A DNA stretch of 64,000 nucleotides. It comes from Bidens hawaiensis. Taxonomy: Eukaryota > Streptophyta > Magnoliopsida > Asterales > Asteraceae. A program made the position numbers and the translations under genes. The notes beneath the pieces are model-generated. The model was not told the origin of the DNA. It did not search any database and worked only from the letters and a program-made list of their open reading frames with translations. This document shows, piece after piece, positions 1-10,917 of this stretch; position 1 is the first letter of the stretch, and each line of letters starts with the position of its first letter. The stretch covers positions 248,001 to 312,000 of the forward strand of contig JAIQDT010001644.1 of NCBI GenBank assembly GCA_021521415.1. The letters are read 5' to 3'.

Positions 1-294
1 AATTGTAAGTTGTTCATAATTATTGCTACACCCACACTTGCTTGAATTGTTGAATTGTTGAATAATGAGTTTGAATGGGTTATTATTGAAGATGATTAGT
101 ATGATTTGAAACATAATTATGGGCATATTAATGGTCATTTAGTGGACATAATGTCCAAATTTTGTGAAATTGTTTGAAAAGTTGAATAATAGGTCTAAGT
201 AACATCTTCAATCATAATGTCAAGCAAGTGCGGGGATGTTCAAGGTTAAAAAGTGATTAACTTTCTCTTTTGTTGTTTTGTTGTTGTGTTTAGA
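1..294. other. Non-coding left edge, probably inside an Athila-like element
   Basis: This is AT-rich sequence with no reading frame I can support. The open frame downstream technically extends back to a GTG at 253, but the first plausible start is the ATG at 295. Because a transposon-type ORF follows directly, I infer that this is interior spacer of the same decayed element. That is inference from position only. Confidence 0.3.
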
Positions 295-1836
295 ATGGGT
301 CGAAAAGGAAAGGAACAGGTTGGGTTTTCATGTAACCCGGCTGACCAACCGAAAAGAAGAAGGTTAGTTCTTCAAAGGGATGACCCGGAAAGTAAGGAGG
401 AAGAGGATCAAATAAGGGAAAAGACAATTTGGAGGTCAGGGTCTTTGGCAGATCAACCTCGAGAATGGCAAGCAGAGCTCTTCCATGATCAAATGAACGC
501 ATTATGGCAGCGAACTGATGCGTTTATTTGCGAGAAAGAAGTTAAAGAAGAAGAATTTGGTCCATTTGGGGTTACCGCTAAATTCAGAGCATTGGGTTGG
601 GAAGTAGCTCTGAAATGTCCTGACAAGGAGTCAACTAACCTGTTCGATTCAGAAATTCAAGAATGGATGGCCACTCTACGGAAGGTTGCAGGTGACCATC
701 CATCAAAGGACAAGTTGATTGGTACTGTGAATGGGGTTCAAGTGGTAATGGCGTTTTATAATTTGAGACGGGTAGCAAAGTTTGATAGTAAACCGCAAAA
801 TCAGTATAAGTACCCAGATTTGGATGATTTGTATTTTTTTCCCGAGAAGCACCCGATGTGGAACACTATGTTAGATGGTTTGTTTTTGCCCAGGACATAC
901 GCATGGAAATTGTACTGAAAAAATTTGAAGATGGAAGCAAAATTGATGTTAACGATTAGCATCAATAACGTCATTCCTCGTTGGGGTGATAGGGTCGAGG
1001 TACGATATCCCAAAGTTCCAATATTATACACGTTGTTACATGGCTCACCGCTTATTTCATACCGATTTTTGGTCATGTGTAACGTGTGGATTAGCCGAAA
1101 CAGTGTGGACCGGAAAATCATATCGCATTGTCGATTAATAACGGCATTGTTGAAGAAATATGGTGCTATTCAGACGGGTGATAGGGGGTCTTACAAAAAG
1201 TTTAAACCCTTCTACATCACACATTTGGGGTCGGGTTGGGTATATAACCAATCCGAACGGTACCATAAATTGAAGAGTGATGGGAGAAGATGGAGAGTGT
1301 TGAAGGAAGATCCAAGACCATTAATTGCGGGTGAAGCGGATGACCCGGAAAGTGAAGAAGAGATAAGTGGAGATAAGGCATATCATGATGATCCAAATGT
1401 AACTCATATGAATGTGGATCAAGAGGGACCGAGTGGGGATGGAAGGTAACCGGGGATGCAATCCAGTTATGTGGGAAGTGCATTTGATTATGCATGAAGG
1501 CCGTATGAATCGAACTGGGCTCACCAGGGAACGATGCAAGAGGTGGTCGAAAGCCAAAGACCGCCTACGTTTGGGAATTGGCCCGAATATTCCCAAACCA
1601 TTTTTGATCAACAAACCTTCATGGGTGCGAGCATGGAAAGGGCATTAAAGCAGAGTTATGATCGACAAGAGCAGTGGAATCGCACCCATGCATATGCCCT
1701 TGAAGATGACATGAACAACCGATACCTTGACGATCGTCAGCGACATTCCTCCGGGACGGGTACAAATGTTTCATATCGGCAGCCTAATTCCTCCGGTACG
1801 TGTGTGAGATTTGCTTTATATATAATACACATATAA
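295..1836 (+). pseudogene. Decayed plant transposon-type ORF (Athila-associated third ORF or similar)
   Basis: One reading frame runs from the ATG at 295 (MGRKGKEQ...) to about 1836. It is broken by three in-frame stops: TGA at 916-918, TAA at 1447-1449 and TGA at 1495-1497. The product starts with a basic, charged segment (KRRR). A middle segment around VPILYTLLHGSPLISYRFLV resembles the helical 'putative plant transposon protein' family found in plant gypsy-type elements. The C-terminal part is acidic (DDPESEEE) and then rich in Q, N and R. I see no catalytic motif, so no activity can be assigned. An Athila-like LTR region follows downstream, which fits an extra ORF between pol and the 3' LTR. 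The family assignment is from memory of conserved wording and is moderate at best. Confidence 0.5.
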
Positions 1837-2940
1837 TATATAGTATATACACATGTCATATGAGTTCCATTATAGAGAGTAACCGGTACGCACATGATAT
1901 CTATAACTTGGTTGTCTCATGCATTTCGAGATCTTAATACTACCACCTGTATGGAGAAATAGGACTTTAGAAAACCCATATATAATGGCCTTTACAAGAA
2001 AAAAAAAAATCCCTGCCTTACATTATCGCTTTGGAGCCATTTGTTGCCTTTTTCCATTTTTCTTTGCTCTTTTTAACCCACATTACAAGCCGTGTTAGCC
2101 TTGGCCTTTTGTTTTAACCCTGTGGATGAAACCCGGTAATTTAAGAGTTGTATATAAGTTGTTTGTCAAGCATAGTACACAATGTACGTATGTCTCGGGT
2201 CAGTTGTTTGTATATATTAATGTTAGTATTTGTGTAAAAAAAAGTTGGAAAATCAAAGAAAAGCTCAAAAAGAGTCGATGTTTGAGTAGTATCGTTTGTA
2301 AATAATTGTGAGTGAGTGGTCTTTTTGTTGAATAAATTGGGTTTCATCCACAATAAGTCACTAAATAAATCTGCTTCCACACCCTAACCTAAGCCACAAC
2401 AAAACCCTTAGTTCTATTCTCTATGCAACCGATGGGTAATGGGTGGAGATATGACTTGCTTCCAAGCTTATTACATTGTGTTCATACTTGGTAGTGAGGG
2501 CAGAGAGATACTAGCACATTTTATGCAGGTCCAGATATTAAACCGAGAGGAGAGTTGTTATATTATGAGGGGTGTGATCATGCGTGCCCTAACCGGAAAC
2601 AAAGTACACTCGTTTAGGCGGTTCCATAGTTTTAAATTGTAGCATCAAATTATTTGGTGGGTTATCAACTTTGAACTAGTGCACCCGATAAAAACAAGGG
2701 AAGAGGGTATGACTTGGGACCTTGACCGAACCGGATTTGTGGTAAGATTGGTGGATACAAGTTGAAAATAATAACGAGTTTGTGTGGGTTGTTGCTTGAG
2801 GGCAAGCAACGTGTAAGTTTGGTAATGTGACGGGTGGTCCATGGGACAACCCATAAGTGGTTTAAGTTCGTTAATAATCATGCGCTTAGTTGGTTTATTT
2901 GGTTGAATTAGATTACTACGTTTACTCGTGTAATGGCAGG
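1837..2940. other. Non-coding spacer, likely retroelement 3' untranslated DNA
   Basis: The region opens with AT-rich microsatellite-like sequence around 1815-1860 and has an A-run at about 2000. Its short open frames show no recognisable domain. Between a decayed transposon ORF and an LTR-like block, it is best read as the 3' non-coding part of the same element. I could not place a polypurine tract with confidence. Confidence 0.3.
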
Positions 2941-4070
2941 TATTAGAAGCTAGATGATGGAACTACGAGAGCGTAGGTGAAAACGGTGGCGAAAACGGAC
3001 TTGGAACGAAGAAAATATCAAGAAAACAAGAAGTTGGCGTGAAGACCACCGTGGCTTACGGTACCCACCGTAAGCTACGGTGGGGTTGGAGAATTTTAAC
3101 TGCCGTAAGGCAGACACTAGCCACCGTCGGGTTTTTGGAAGCCACCGTAAGCAACGGTGGCCACCGTAGTCTACGGTGGACGCGTAACTGCAATTCGTAA
3201 CTGCTATTTTTATGTATTTTTGGACGACTTTTGGGATTTTTATGATATCTTTTCACCCTAGAGCAGCCAAGAGTCGATTTTGGAGTGCAAGAACAATATT
3301 TTGAGTGTGGTAATCATTAAAGACTCATTTTTGATTCTTATGCAAATTATAATTGAAGGAGTGATGAACCGAAACATGTGTGGCTAAATTCCTTTGTGTT
3401 TTCCCTCGGATTGTAAGGTTTCTTATGTTTGTTTGGTTGAATGATTATCAATTTCTGAGATAATATTTGATCTTATTGATTTCATTTTTATGATGTTTAT
3501 GTATTGATTGATAGATTATTAGTTTATCGATTTTATGTTCTAAACCGCCAGTTCTTGGTTTCTAAGTAATCGAGATTAATCGAGAGGGATTAAGGGTTAG
3601 ATAAACTAATTGCTTTTTGATTGATCACCTTGCGTTGTATAATCCAAGTACTTGATCTTCATTTATCGCATTCGTTTACATAAACACGAAATCAGTTTAA
3701 ACATCAACTGTAACATTCATGGAAACCTGAAACCGAGGGAAGGCATATTTTCGCATAATTGATTAAAACTCGTTTATTGTTTAGTTCTTTTTGTTATTAA
3801 AACCAAACAACCAAATCTTTGAATTTACCTTTTGATTTAGTTTAATTTAGATAAATTACGTAACTACTTGATAACACAATTCCACAAACTCCCTGTGTTC
3901 GATACCCGCTTACCGCTATCTAATAGTTGTAATCGGTTTATTTTTGAGTGTGTCTTAGACCTCACGTCAGGTTTCTTAGTGCACAGTTTAGCATCTTGAT
4001 CTTTGTTATATCATAGATAATGCATTGTTATTGTATAGGATACTATAGGTTAATTTATATATAGAGGGGG
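2941..4070 (+). repeat. Athila-like LTR region (boundaries unresolved)
   Basis: The stretch at about 3890-3960 has the wording typical of the 3' part of Athila-type plant LTRs: 'ccctgtgttcgatacccgctt' style text followed by 'accgctatctaatagttg'. Upstream are the GC-rich palindromes described separately. I found neither a clean TG...CA pair nor a target duplication, so both ends are approximate. No Athila primer-binding site follows, which fits a 3' or solo LTR. The lineage is inferred from resemblance. Confidence 0.35.
3065..3179. repeat. Cluster of three near-perfect GC-rich palindromes
   Basis: CCACCGTA-AGC-TACGGTGG at 3065-3083 has 8 bp arms and a 3 nt loop. CCACCGT-AAGCA-ACGGTGG lies at 3142-3160. 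CCACCGTA-GTC-TACGGTGG at 3161-3179 again has 8 bp arms. Partial copies (CCACCGTGGCTTACGG, CCACCGTCGG) lie beside them. They sit inside an Athila-like LTR region. Each could form a hairpin or act as a symmetrical protein site; no function is known to me. Confidence 0.8.
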
Positions 4071-4254
4071 TGTTAATGTAAATATTCATTCATGTTGAAT
4101 GAATATATCCTCTATATATAGGCTAGATCTAATGTAATAATGTAATGGTGTTCATTTATTGTTAAAGTATTTCTTCCATATTCTCTCTCACACCATTCCC
4201 TAAAACGACATCATATCACAAAACTAGATCCTCTCTATTCGAGATGATTTTTCA
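4071..4254 (+). mobile_element. Short Ty1/copia-type LTR (184 bp)
   Basis: The block starts TGTTAATGTAAATATTC, ends GATTTTTCA, and is followed after two bases by a primer-binding site complementary to the 3' end of initiator methionine tRNA. That organisation marks a 5' LTR. The small size and TGTTA start fit short-LTR copia lineages such as Ale/Retrofit. No second copy and no coding region of this element follow; about 195 bp further on the sequence becomes Tat-type gypsy. It is therefore a truncated 5' end. Lineage is inferred from LTR length and PBS. Confidence 0.65.
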
Positions 4255-4256
4255 AT

Positions 4257-4268
4257 TGGTATCAGAGC
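4257..4268 (+). other. Primer-binding site, tRNA-iMet type
   Basis: TGGTATCAGAGC lies 2 bp after the LTR end. It is the standard copia PBS, complementary to initiator tRNA-Met, and starts minus-strand synthesis in the family. Confidence 0.8.
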
Positions 4269-4449
4269 TAGCATCTGATTGATCTCGTTTTAGGTACGTC
4301 ATAATGTATTTATTGTTCAATTTTATATAATTTAAAAGTATGATGTTGAAAGCTATTTTTGATTAGTTTGATGAAATCGATTTTTGTTTGTTAACGTATT
4401 TAATCGAATTCGATTTCGATGTTGAAATCGTTCATGTGAAGATTCAGTT
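4269..4449 (+). other. Copia leader remnant up to a chimeric junction
   Basis: AT-rich untranslated leader of the short-LTR copia element. It has no gag start. It ends at 4449, where 48 bp identical to Tat pol sequence at 5015-5062 begin. Confidence 0.5.
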
Positions 4450-4497
4450 TGATCATTCAAGCAGAGGTTGAAAGGCTACTAAAAATAGGAATGATAA
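4450..4497 (+). repeat. 48 bp direct repeat of 5015-5062 at a chimeric junction
   Basis: Bases 4450-4497 match 5015-5062 exactly as read, and weaker similarity continues for about 10 bp. At 5015 the sequence encodes the RT region IIQAEVERLLKIGMIR. At 4450 the same text sits out of order, between a copia leader and the protease part of the Tat element. This suggests template switching or repair-mediated joining. Confidence 0.8.
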
Positions 4498-6202
4498 TAG
4501 AAGTGAACTCAATTCAAATATTTTGTGTCATGAATTTATTATCCTATTACAATGTTATTTAGGAAAACCATGGATCCATAGTATGAAAGAAATACCTTCC
4601 GCATATCATTAATGTATCAAGATGCCAACACCATGGGGAGTTCTTAAGATAGCAGGCGATTAGAAATAAGCCAAGGATTGTTACATAACCTCAATGAAAC
4701 AATCGATACAGTCAAAGGAAGCATAGCAATTAAAGAAAAAGAATCGTGAGGTTTTAGAAGCAAACGCGCATGATGTAAAAGAAGTTATCCTAAGCCCTGA
4801 GGATCCTGACAAATAGATTTTCTTAGGATCCTGTAGTCATAAAACATCGAATCCGGAATCCTAGAGTTTTTAAAAGAAAGAAGATCTACATTCACCTGGA
4901 AACAAGATGATATGACATGTATTTCTAAAAACATTATTACTTATAAAATTTGTATAGATAGCAGTTTCAAGCCTATACAACAAAAAAGAAGAAAGTATGC
5001 AACCGAGAAGAATGTGATCATTCAAGCAGAGGTTGAAAGGCTACTAAAAATAGGAATGATAAGAGATGTGAAGTATCCTAGATGGATTGTCAACTTGGTA
5101 GTAGTTCCAAAGAAAACAAGAAAATGGAGAGTTTGTGTGGATTTCACTGATATCAGTAAAGCATACCCGAAGGATCCTTTCCATTTGCCTCATATAAACT
5201 CAATAGTGGATACGACAGCAGGTCATGAGATATAATTTTCTGCATGGATGCCTCTTGAGGATACCAACAATTCCAAATGGAACCATTAGATCAAGAGGAT
5301 ACAACCTTCATAACAACCACAGGTATCTGTTGTTATACCGCTGTGCCATTTGGTCCTAAGAATGCAGGTGCAACCTATCAGAGGCTCTTCAACATGTTTT
5401 TCAAAGACAAGTTGGTGAACACGATGGAAGTATACATTGACGATATGGTGGTTAAATCCAAGAAAGATGAGATCAGCTAAAGGATCTTCAGGAAGCAATT
5501 GATATCCTGGACAAGTTCAACATGAAGCTAAATCCTTTAAAGTGCCATTTCAGGGTAGAATTAGGAAAATTTCTGGGATATATGATCACCAAAAGACGGA
5601 TAGAAGCAAGTTCGGAACAGATCAAAGCAGTCCTCAATCTGAAATCACCGACAAACACTAAAGATGTTCATAGGTTAATGGGAAGAGTAGTAGCCCTAAA
5701 TAGGTTCATCTCGAGATCCTTTGAGAGATGCAAATAATTCTATGATATCCTAAGAAAGAATAAAAGATTTGAGTGGGGTGAACAACATGAGAAAACATTC
5801 CAAGAGTTAATGACGTATCTATCCTCATCACCACAATTAATGAAACCAGAAAACAATGAGCCATTATCCTTTCATTTGGTGGTATCCAAGACCACCATAA
5901 GTGTTGTGATTATCAAAGATCATGAAGGAGAGAAACATCATGTATATTATGTAAGTCATAGTTTATTAGATGTGGAGACCAGGTATTCTCATCTTGAAAA
6001 ATTAATCATTGCTTTAGTCATGGCATCAACTAAACTTAGACATTATTTAAGCTACATTATATTCATGATAAGACTAATTATCCTATCAAGTATGTTTTAA
6101 GAAAGCCATAAATGTAAAGAAGAATGTCCAAGTGGTCTGTAAAACTTAGTACTTAACTTGGTATATGAACAAGAAGTAGGCATAGAAGTCCAACAACTAA
6201 AT
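4450..6202 (+). pseudogene. Tat-lineage Ty3/gypsy pol fragment 1: protease end, RT, start of RNase H
   Basis: After the duplicated stub, the text from about 4540 corresponds to the end of the aspartic protease (GKPWIHSMKEIPSAY type wording), with stops. RT follows in several frames: VEIPKKTRKWRVCVDF-type sequence at about 5100-5150, AVPFGPKNAGATYQ at about 5340-5380 and the catalytic YIDDMVVKS at about 5433-5460. The RT/RNase H connection is at 5522-5737, and RNase H wording (YYVSHSLLDVETRYSHLEK) at about 5946-6005. There are several stops and frameshifts, so it cannot be functional. The fragment breaks off at 6202 in a linker (EVQQL) that resumes after insertion A at 18213, with a 5 bp TAAAT duplication. 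It is the oldest readable layer of the window. Confidence 0.85.
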
Positions 6203-6236
6203 TGAAACATCACGTTTCCAGTTTCAGTTAATTAAA

Positions 6237-8066
6237 TGATAATATTAGTTATTATGAGTTGGGCTTGTGTTGGGTCAAATAATGTGGGTAATGGACTTGC
6301 ATTAAAGAGGAAGGAAGAAAGACCATGGGCTTAAGCCCATGACCCATGATATAAATATCGTAATTATCCATTAAATCCATTCATTTCACCTATTCCATTG
6401 ATGTGTTGAATAACACACTTATATTTCCTTACAATTTTATAATGTTTTAATGATTTAATATCAAATTTATGCAAGTTTAGGGGGTTAAGTGCAAAGTTTT
6501 ACAAAGTTGAATTGTTTTGTGTAGGTTATGGAAAGATGTAGAAAAAAAGGCAAGAAAAAGAGAACTGGGAGGGTTTAAGTGTCAAAGTTTCAAAGTTTAA
6601 TCAAGGCCCGACCCAAGCCCACATCTTAAAAGCCTTATATTATATTATATTAAGATAATAACAAGGGAAATCTGCCATTATTCATCAATTAATCCGGAAA
6701 ATACACTAACCCTAACTTGGGGCAGCAGCTGTGATCGCAGCTACAGTAGCAGCCGGAAAAAGAAAGAAAAAAAGAGAAGCGGCGGGCGGCTGTTGATCTT
6801 GTGATGGCTGGAGGAGGCTAAGGAGGATCTTGGGCAGTAGCTAGGCATCAATAACACCCCTAATCTCAGCCATAATACTTAGTAAAACAATCTATAAACT
6901 TTACTTTATGTTCAAGAACCCTAACTCTATTGATTTGGTCTTTTGATTTGAATTGTTTTGCAATTGTTTGATAGTTTGTCTTGTTATTGATTGAGTTTGG
7001 ATCTTGAATGAGTTTTATAATGTTTATGATGATGTTTATGGTGTTTTTCTTGAGTATGCATGGCTGTCCAAAATCTATATTAGGCTAAACTTGTTTGTTC
7101 TACCTAGGATAGATGATTGTTGAATGGTTTTGACTTGTTTAATGGATTGTTAATGTTCAAGACTTAAATTATTGATGTAAAGTTTAACTAAACCGAAAAA
7201 TTAGATTGTGTGTGATGGCTGTGTTTTATTTGTTATTGCTTATAATCCTCTTGCATTAGTTAATTGAATCGGTTTTGATTAATTGATTGTTTGTTAAGCT
7301 CTTTACTTGGTGTTTTGGGTTTATTTGCGGGAAGTACAACCGTAGGGATAAGTGGGTAATATATCATCTAAAATCAGTTAAAATACACCTTCTTTGAGAC
7401 CGAGATGTGATAAGAAGTAACATGTCTCGTTGCTTTTACTTGTTAGAATTAAGACCGCGCGAGAGCGGGTTTTTGTCTTGTCAAGTTTGAGTGTTTATGT
7501 GCAATTAGTTGGTTTAATTTGGGTTAAGTTAAATTGTTCCTCTATCCTTGGTTGCGTAGTATTCGTCTCCATTAGGATAGTGTGTCGAGGAGACCGAGAG
7601 GAGAGTCGATATTTGAACACGTTAATAATTGTTTTTCCGGTTTGTTCTTTAAAAATCAACTAAAATAAGTTAAAGTTTGTTAGAGAGACTGAGAGGTAAT
7701 TTGACTTTCTTAAACAAGTTTTGGTTGTGTCATCTTTTATAACCGGTGTCTTGAATATTTTCAATCCGTTGTCTTGTTATTTCTGTCAACATGATTCATT
7801 CCTAGGTAGACGTTTTTACATATTGAATTTAAATCAAAGTTTTCTAAAAGTGTTTTGTCAAACGTTTTCGTTTAGTTAAATTGATTTAAGTAGTTAAATA
7901 AAATCTTAAAAATTAAATAAATATTATTTTGGTAAGTCTTGGTTAGAGTTTTCTTAATCATAAACGTTTTCACGTGTCTTTGAGTTCGACATCCGGACTT
8001 CCTTGATGCTATACTATTTATGATCGGTACACTTGCCGGTTTTGTGTGGTTTCTATAGGATTTTCA
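6237..8066 (+). mobile_element. Athila-like solo LTR inside insertion A (ends approximate)
   Basis: The stretch is about 1.8 kb with no sustained ORF. Its right part, 7970-8050, has the Athila-style end: 'gagttcgacatccggacttc' followed by 'gatcggtacacttgccgg'. The left end is taken at TGATAATATT (6237) and the right at GATTTTCA (8066). I found no clean target duplication, so both limits are provisional. Length and content fit an Athila LTR. The span includes pyrimidine-rich and low-complexity text but no gene. Confidence 0.4.
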
Positions 8067-8315
8067 TTTTTATAAATTTAAAGCTTAATTGTGATTCGTT
8101 CTTTATTTATATTATACATTTACACACATCATCCATACACACCCAAAACACACACTTAAGCTCTCCCTCCCTCTCTTTCTCTCTCTCTCTCTCTAACCAA
8201 AACCAAAAAGGAAAACTTAGCATCGATCCGAGTAAAAAACGTTATGATATTATATGGATCCAACCAGCTAGATCTAGTCATGAAACGACGAGCCGACACC
8301 CTAAACCGTTAAAGT
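8067..8315 (+). other. Segment of insertion A between the two nested elements
   Basis: This segment has a CT microsatellite at about 8163-8195. It continues directly into 16366 once copia-1 is removed (shared AAAGT). No gene is seen. Confidence 0.55.
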
Positions 8316-9307
8316 TGTAGGAATCGATCTTCCCAAGACACATATTAGAGTTGATGTGGCTAGTAGGTTTTGATTCATGTCGGGTCATACCCAATAACAA
8401 GCTAGACAAACACCATAATATTTATTGTAGATATGATCTAACAAGTAAATATTAGCACTTATGATATTTAGAAAATGATTTTCTAAATATTTGCACTTGA
8501 GAAATCGATAAATTATTAAGAGAGATTATCTTATGATATTATTTAAGTTGGTTAAATAATATATATATGATAATGGTTGTGGTATGTTGCATGAAACTTA
8601 TGACATATTAAATGAGTTAAATGTCACAAAGTTTCAATAGACCTGTGACTAATACATGGAGTATTAGTCCTGTGAACTAATACATGGAGTATTAGTAATG
8701 CGACTGATACATGGAGTATTAGTCCAGAGACTAGTACATGGAGTATTAGTCTGTTTTCAGGAAGAAAGAGAAAATAATTTCTGGTAGGATCAGCCCAACT
8801 TTTGGGGGGAAAATTCCCACCATTTTGTTAAACTTCATTTTCTATTATTAATATCTTCTTGGGACACAACATATTAACAACCAACCATATTACATTGAAT
8901 TCTCTCTTCAACCTCTCTCTCTCTCTCTCTTTGATTTCGGTTCAAGGAAGAAGAAAACAAAAGAGGTTTTTATCTTTCAAGTGCAAGAGTGATTAAATCC
9001 TAGCAAGCAAGGTGTTTGTTGAAGGCTTGGAGGGTATACAAGCTTGAGGCTCTTCTCCATTGAAGGCTAGCTATTCAAACCGTCATCTCCTTCATCTTCT
9101 TGCCTCTTGAAAGGTTGTATTACATAAACCCCCTATGGTTGATAGTTTTGGTATGCATGTAATTCGTATATGGATCCGGGGCTTGGGTTTTACATATAAA
9201 ATGGGTTTTATATTAATCAATATAACAAGATTTAAAACAAATTAATCCGCTGTGTTTTTCATATAAATGGGTTTATATGGCTTTGATAATCTTGTTAAAA
9301 CCCAACA
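8316..9307 (+). repeat. Copia-1 5' LTR (992 bp)
   Basis: It starts TGTAGGAATCG and ends AAAACCCAACA. It holds four hairpin repeats (8649-8749) and a CT microsatellite at about 8920. As the 5' LTR it would carry the promoter and start of transcription; I could not place a TATA box with confidence. It is about 80 bp longer than the 3' LTR, largely because of the repeat difference and an AT-rich stretch near its end. Confidence 0.93.
8649..8749 (+). repeat. Four hairpin units of 27-28 bp in the copia-1 5' LTR
   Basis: Each unit has the form CTAATAC-ATGGA-GTATTAG: 7 bp inverted arms and a 5 nt loop. Stems start at 8649, 8677, 8704 and 8731. Units 3 and 4 have one arm change each (CTGATAC, CTAGTAC). 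The 3' LTR has only two units (15790 and 15818). Confidence 0.9.
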
Positions 9308-9308
9308 A

Positions 9309-9323
9309 TGGCATCAAGAGCCA
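9309..9323 (+). other. Copia-1 primer-binding site
   Basis: TGGCATCAAGAGCCA begins one base after the 5' LTR. Copia-2 has the same motif in the same place on the opposite strand. It is close to, but not identical with, the initiator-Met PBS used by many copia elements; the tRNA is not determined here. Confidence 0.8.
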
Positions 9324-10917
9324 CTTATACGGATACATGCATCAATAGATCTAAAAAATTTTCGGGTTTTATGGTGTGGTTCACCATATGGCCGAAATTT
9401 TTGGGGCTTTTGGTTACCCCTTGGTTCTTCAAGGTTATACTTAACATGCATGTGATAATCTTGAAGAATTAAGTCATTTGGATGATTGGTTGTTTTGTTT
9501 GGACAAAACCCGAAACTTTCGGTTTTTCTTATCCTTGGCAGAAAGTTTGAGGTTTACAAGGGGAACCATTTTAGACATGTAATACTTGCATATTTGGATG
9601 TGCATTTGGATGTTCATAACCTAGCCATGACCTTGTGTTTGGATGTGTGTTTGTGTTGTGATTTATTCAATATTCAATTTGGTTGTAATATTATTTTATT
9701 TGGGTTTGTAATCTATTTATTCATTCATATTGGTTTGTAATAATAAATATATTAGTTTTATTTCTTTTACTAGAGAAAAATGTATTAGGATATATTTTTT
9801 GTAAAAGAAGATGCAACAAGGTTATGGTTTTGGTTTTGGCCCTTAATGGACCTTATAGTCCAAGATGGGATTTTCGCCCAAAGGACAAAGCCCAAACGTG
9901 GAGGCCCAAGGAAGCTAGGAGCTGAAGTTGTAGCCCATTGGAAGCCCAAATAAAGTGGAAAAGTCAAAACACAAGGTGGACACTTGAAGCATATGGATGC
10001 GGGATCAAGTGGGAGTTCACCGACACATACCTTGTGTCATTTCTCGTCCTTTAGGAGAGACCTTTTGGCACACTTTTTTCGGTCAACAAGTTTGTCCAAG
10101 ATTAGGTGGCTAAGGTTATGAACTTGTGGTTGTTTATTTATGCTTGCATGGTAGATTTATATATTTTGTTTTATCTTATTTGGATAAGGATAATTAACAA
10201 AATTAATATCAATAAGTTGCATAAAATTGGTTCCTTAGAAATCATTAGGTAATAAAATTGGTTTTATTAAAGGTTAATGATTTCACAATAAAATGGTTTT
10301 ATTAAAAGGAACTTGAAAATTAGTTTTCAAAGGTACCATACATTTGAATGCATGCAAATGGAAGGTAAATTATATAGTTTTCCAATCTAGAATTTTGAAA
10401 ACTAAAATCCCTTTTAAAACAAGTTAAACACCATCCTTTTATACAACACTTAAGTCACTTGTAGACTTGATGTGGTGGTAAGGGTCACCTAACCACATTT
10501 ATGAAAACATGTGATCTTGAGGTGGTTTTACAATACTTATGGGATGAGGGTCACCTAACCACTTGTATGTGTAAACTCACACGTATGTGTAAGTAGGATG
10601 ACTTGATTTGAAACCATGTGAATAGGGTCACCGGCACATGGCGTTCAAAGGTGTTGATGGGATTAAACATGCCAACTAAACATATGATGTTTAACCGATC
10701 CCATAAAACTAGAAGTTGCAAATGGTTGCAATTGTCAAACGTTGACTACCTTGTTAATTTGAATAGTAGAATAGGGTCACCTAAGTACTATTTGAATGAA
10801 ACGTTGGGTTCTAGATTTTAATCAATAATTGTCTTGGAGACATTAAAGGGTATTAAAGATTAAAATTAGTTTAATTGATATCGAAAATACTAAAAGTGAA
10901 CTTTGTTATCTTGAAAG
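9324..10917 (+). other. Copia-1 untranslated leader with repeated GGGTCACCTAA motifs
   Basis: The stretch is 1.6 kb between PBS and gag with no supported ORF. AGGGTCACCTAACCAC-type motifs occur at about 10481-10496, 10548-10560, 10623-10634 and 10771-10785. The same motif recurs in the copia-2 leader, which suggests conservation. The leader of an LTR element normally holds packaging and dimerisation signals; linking the motif to them is inference. Confidence 0.7.

Noticed and set aside
4912..6100. A separate endogenous virus (pararetrovirus-like RT)
   Set aside because: RT wording YIDDMVVKS, linker and RNase H match the Tat gypsy copies elsewhere in the window; no movement or coat protein motifs.
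8033..8320. 95-codon plus-strand ORF with a hydrophobic start, possible small secreted peptide
   Set aside because: It crosses the join between the Athila-like LTR and insertion A and ends at the copia-1 insertion site; low-complexity CT repeat encodes its Ser/Leu stretch.
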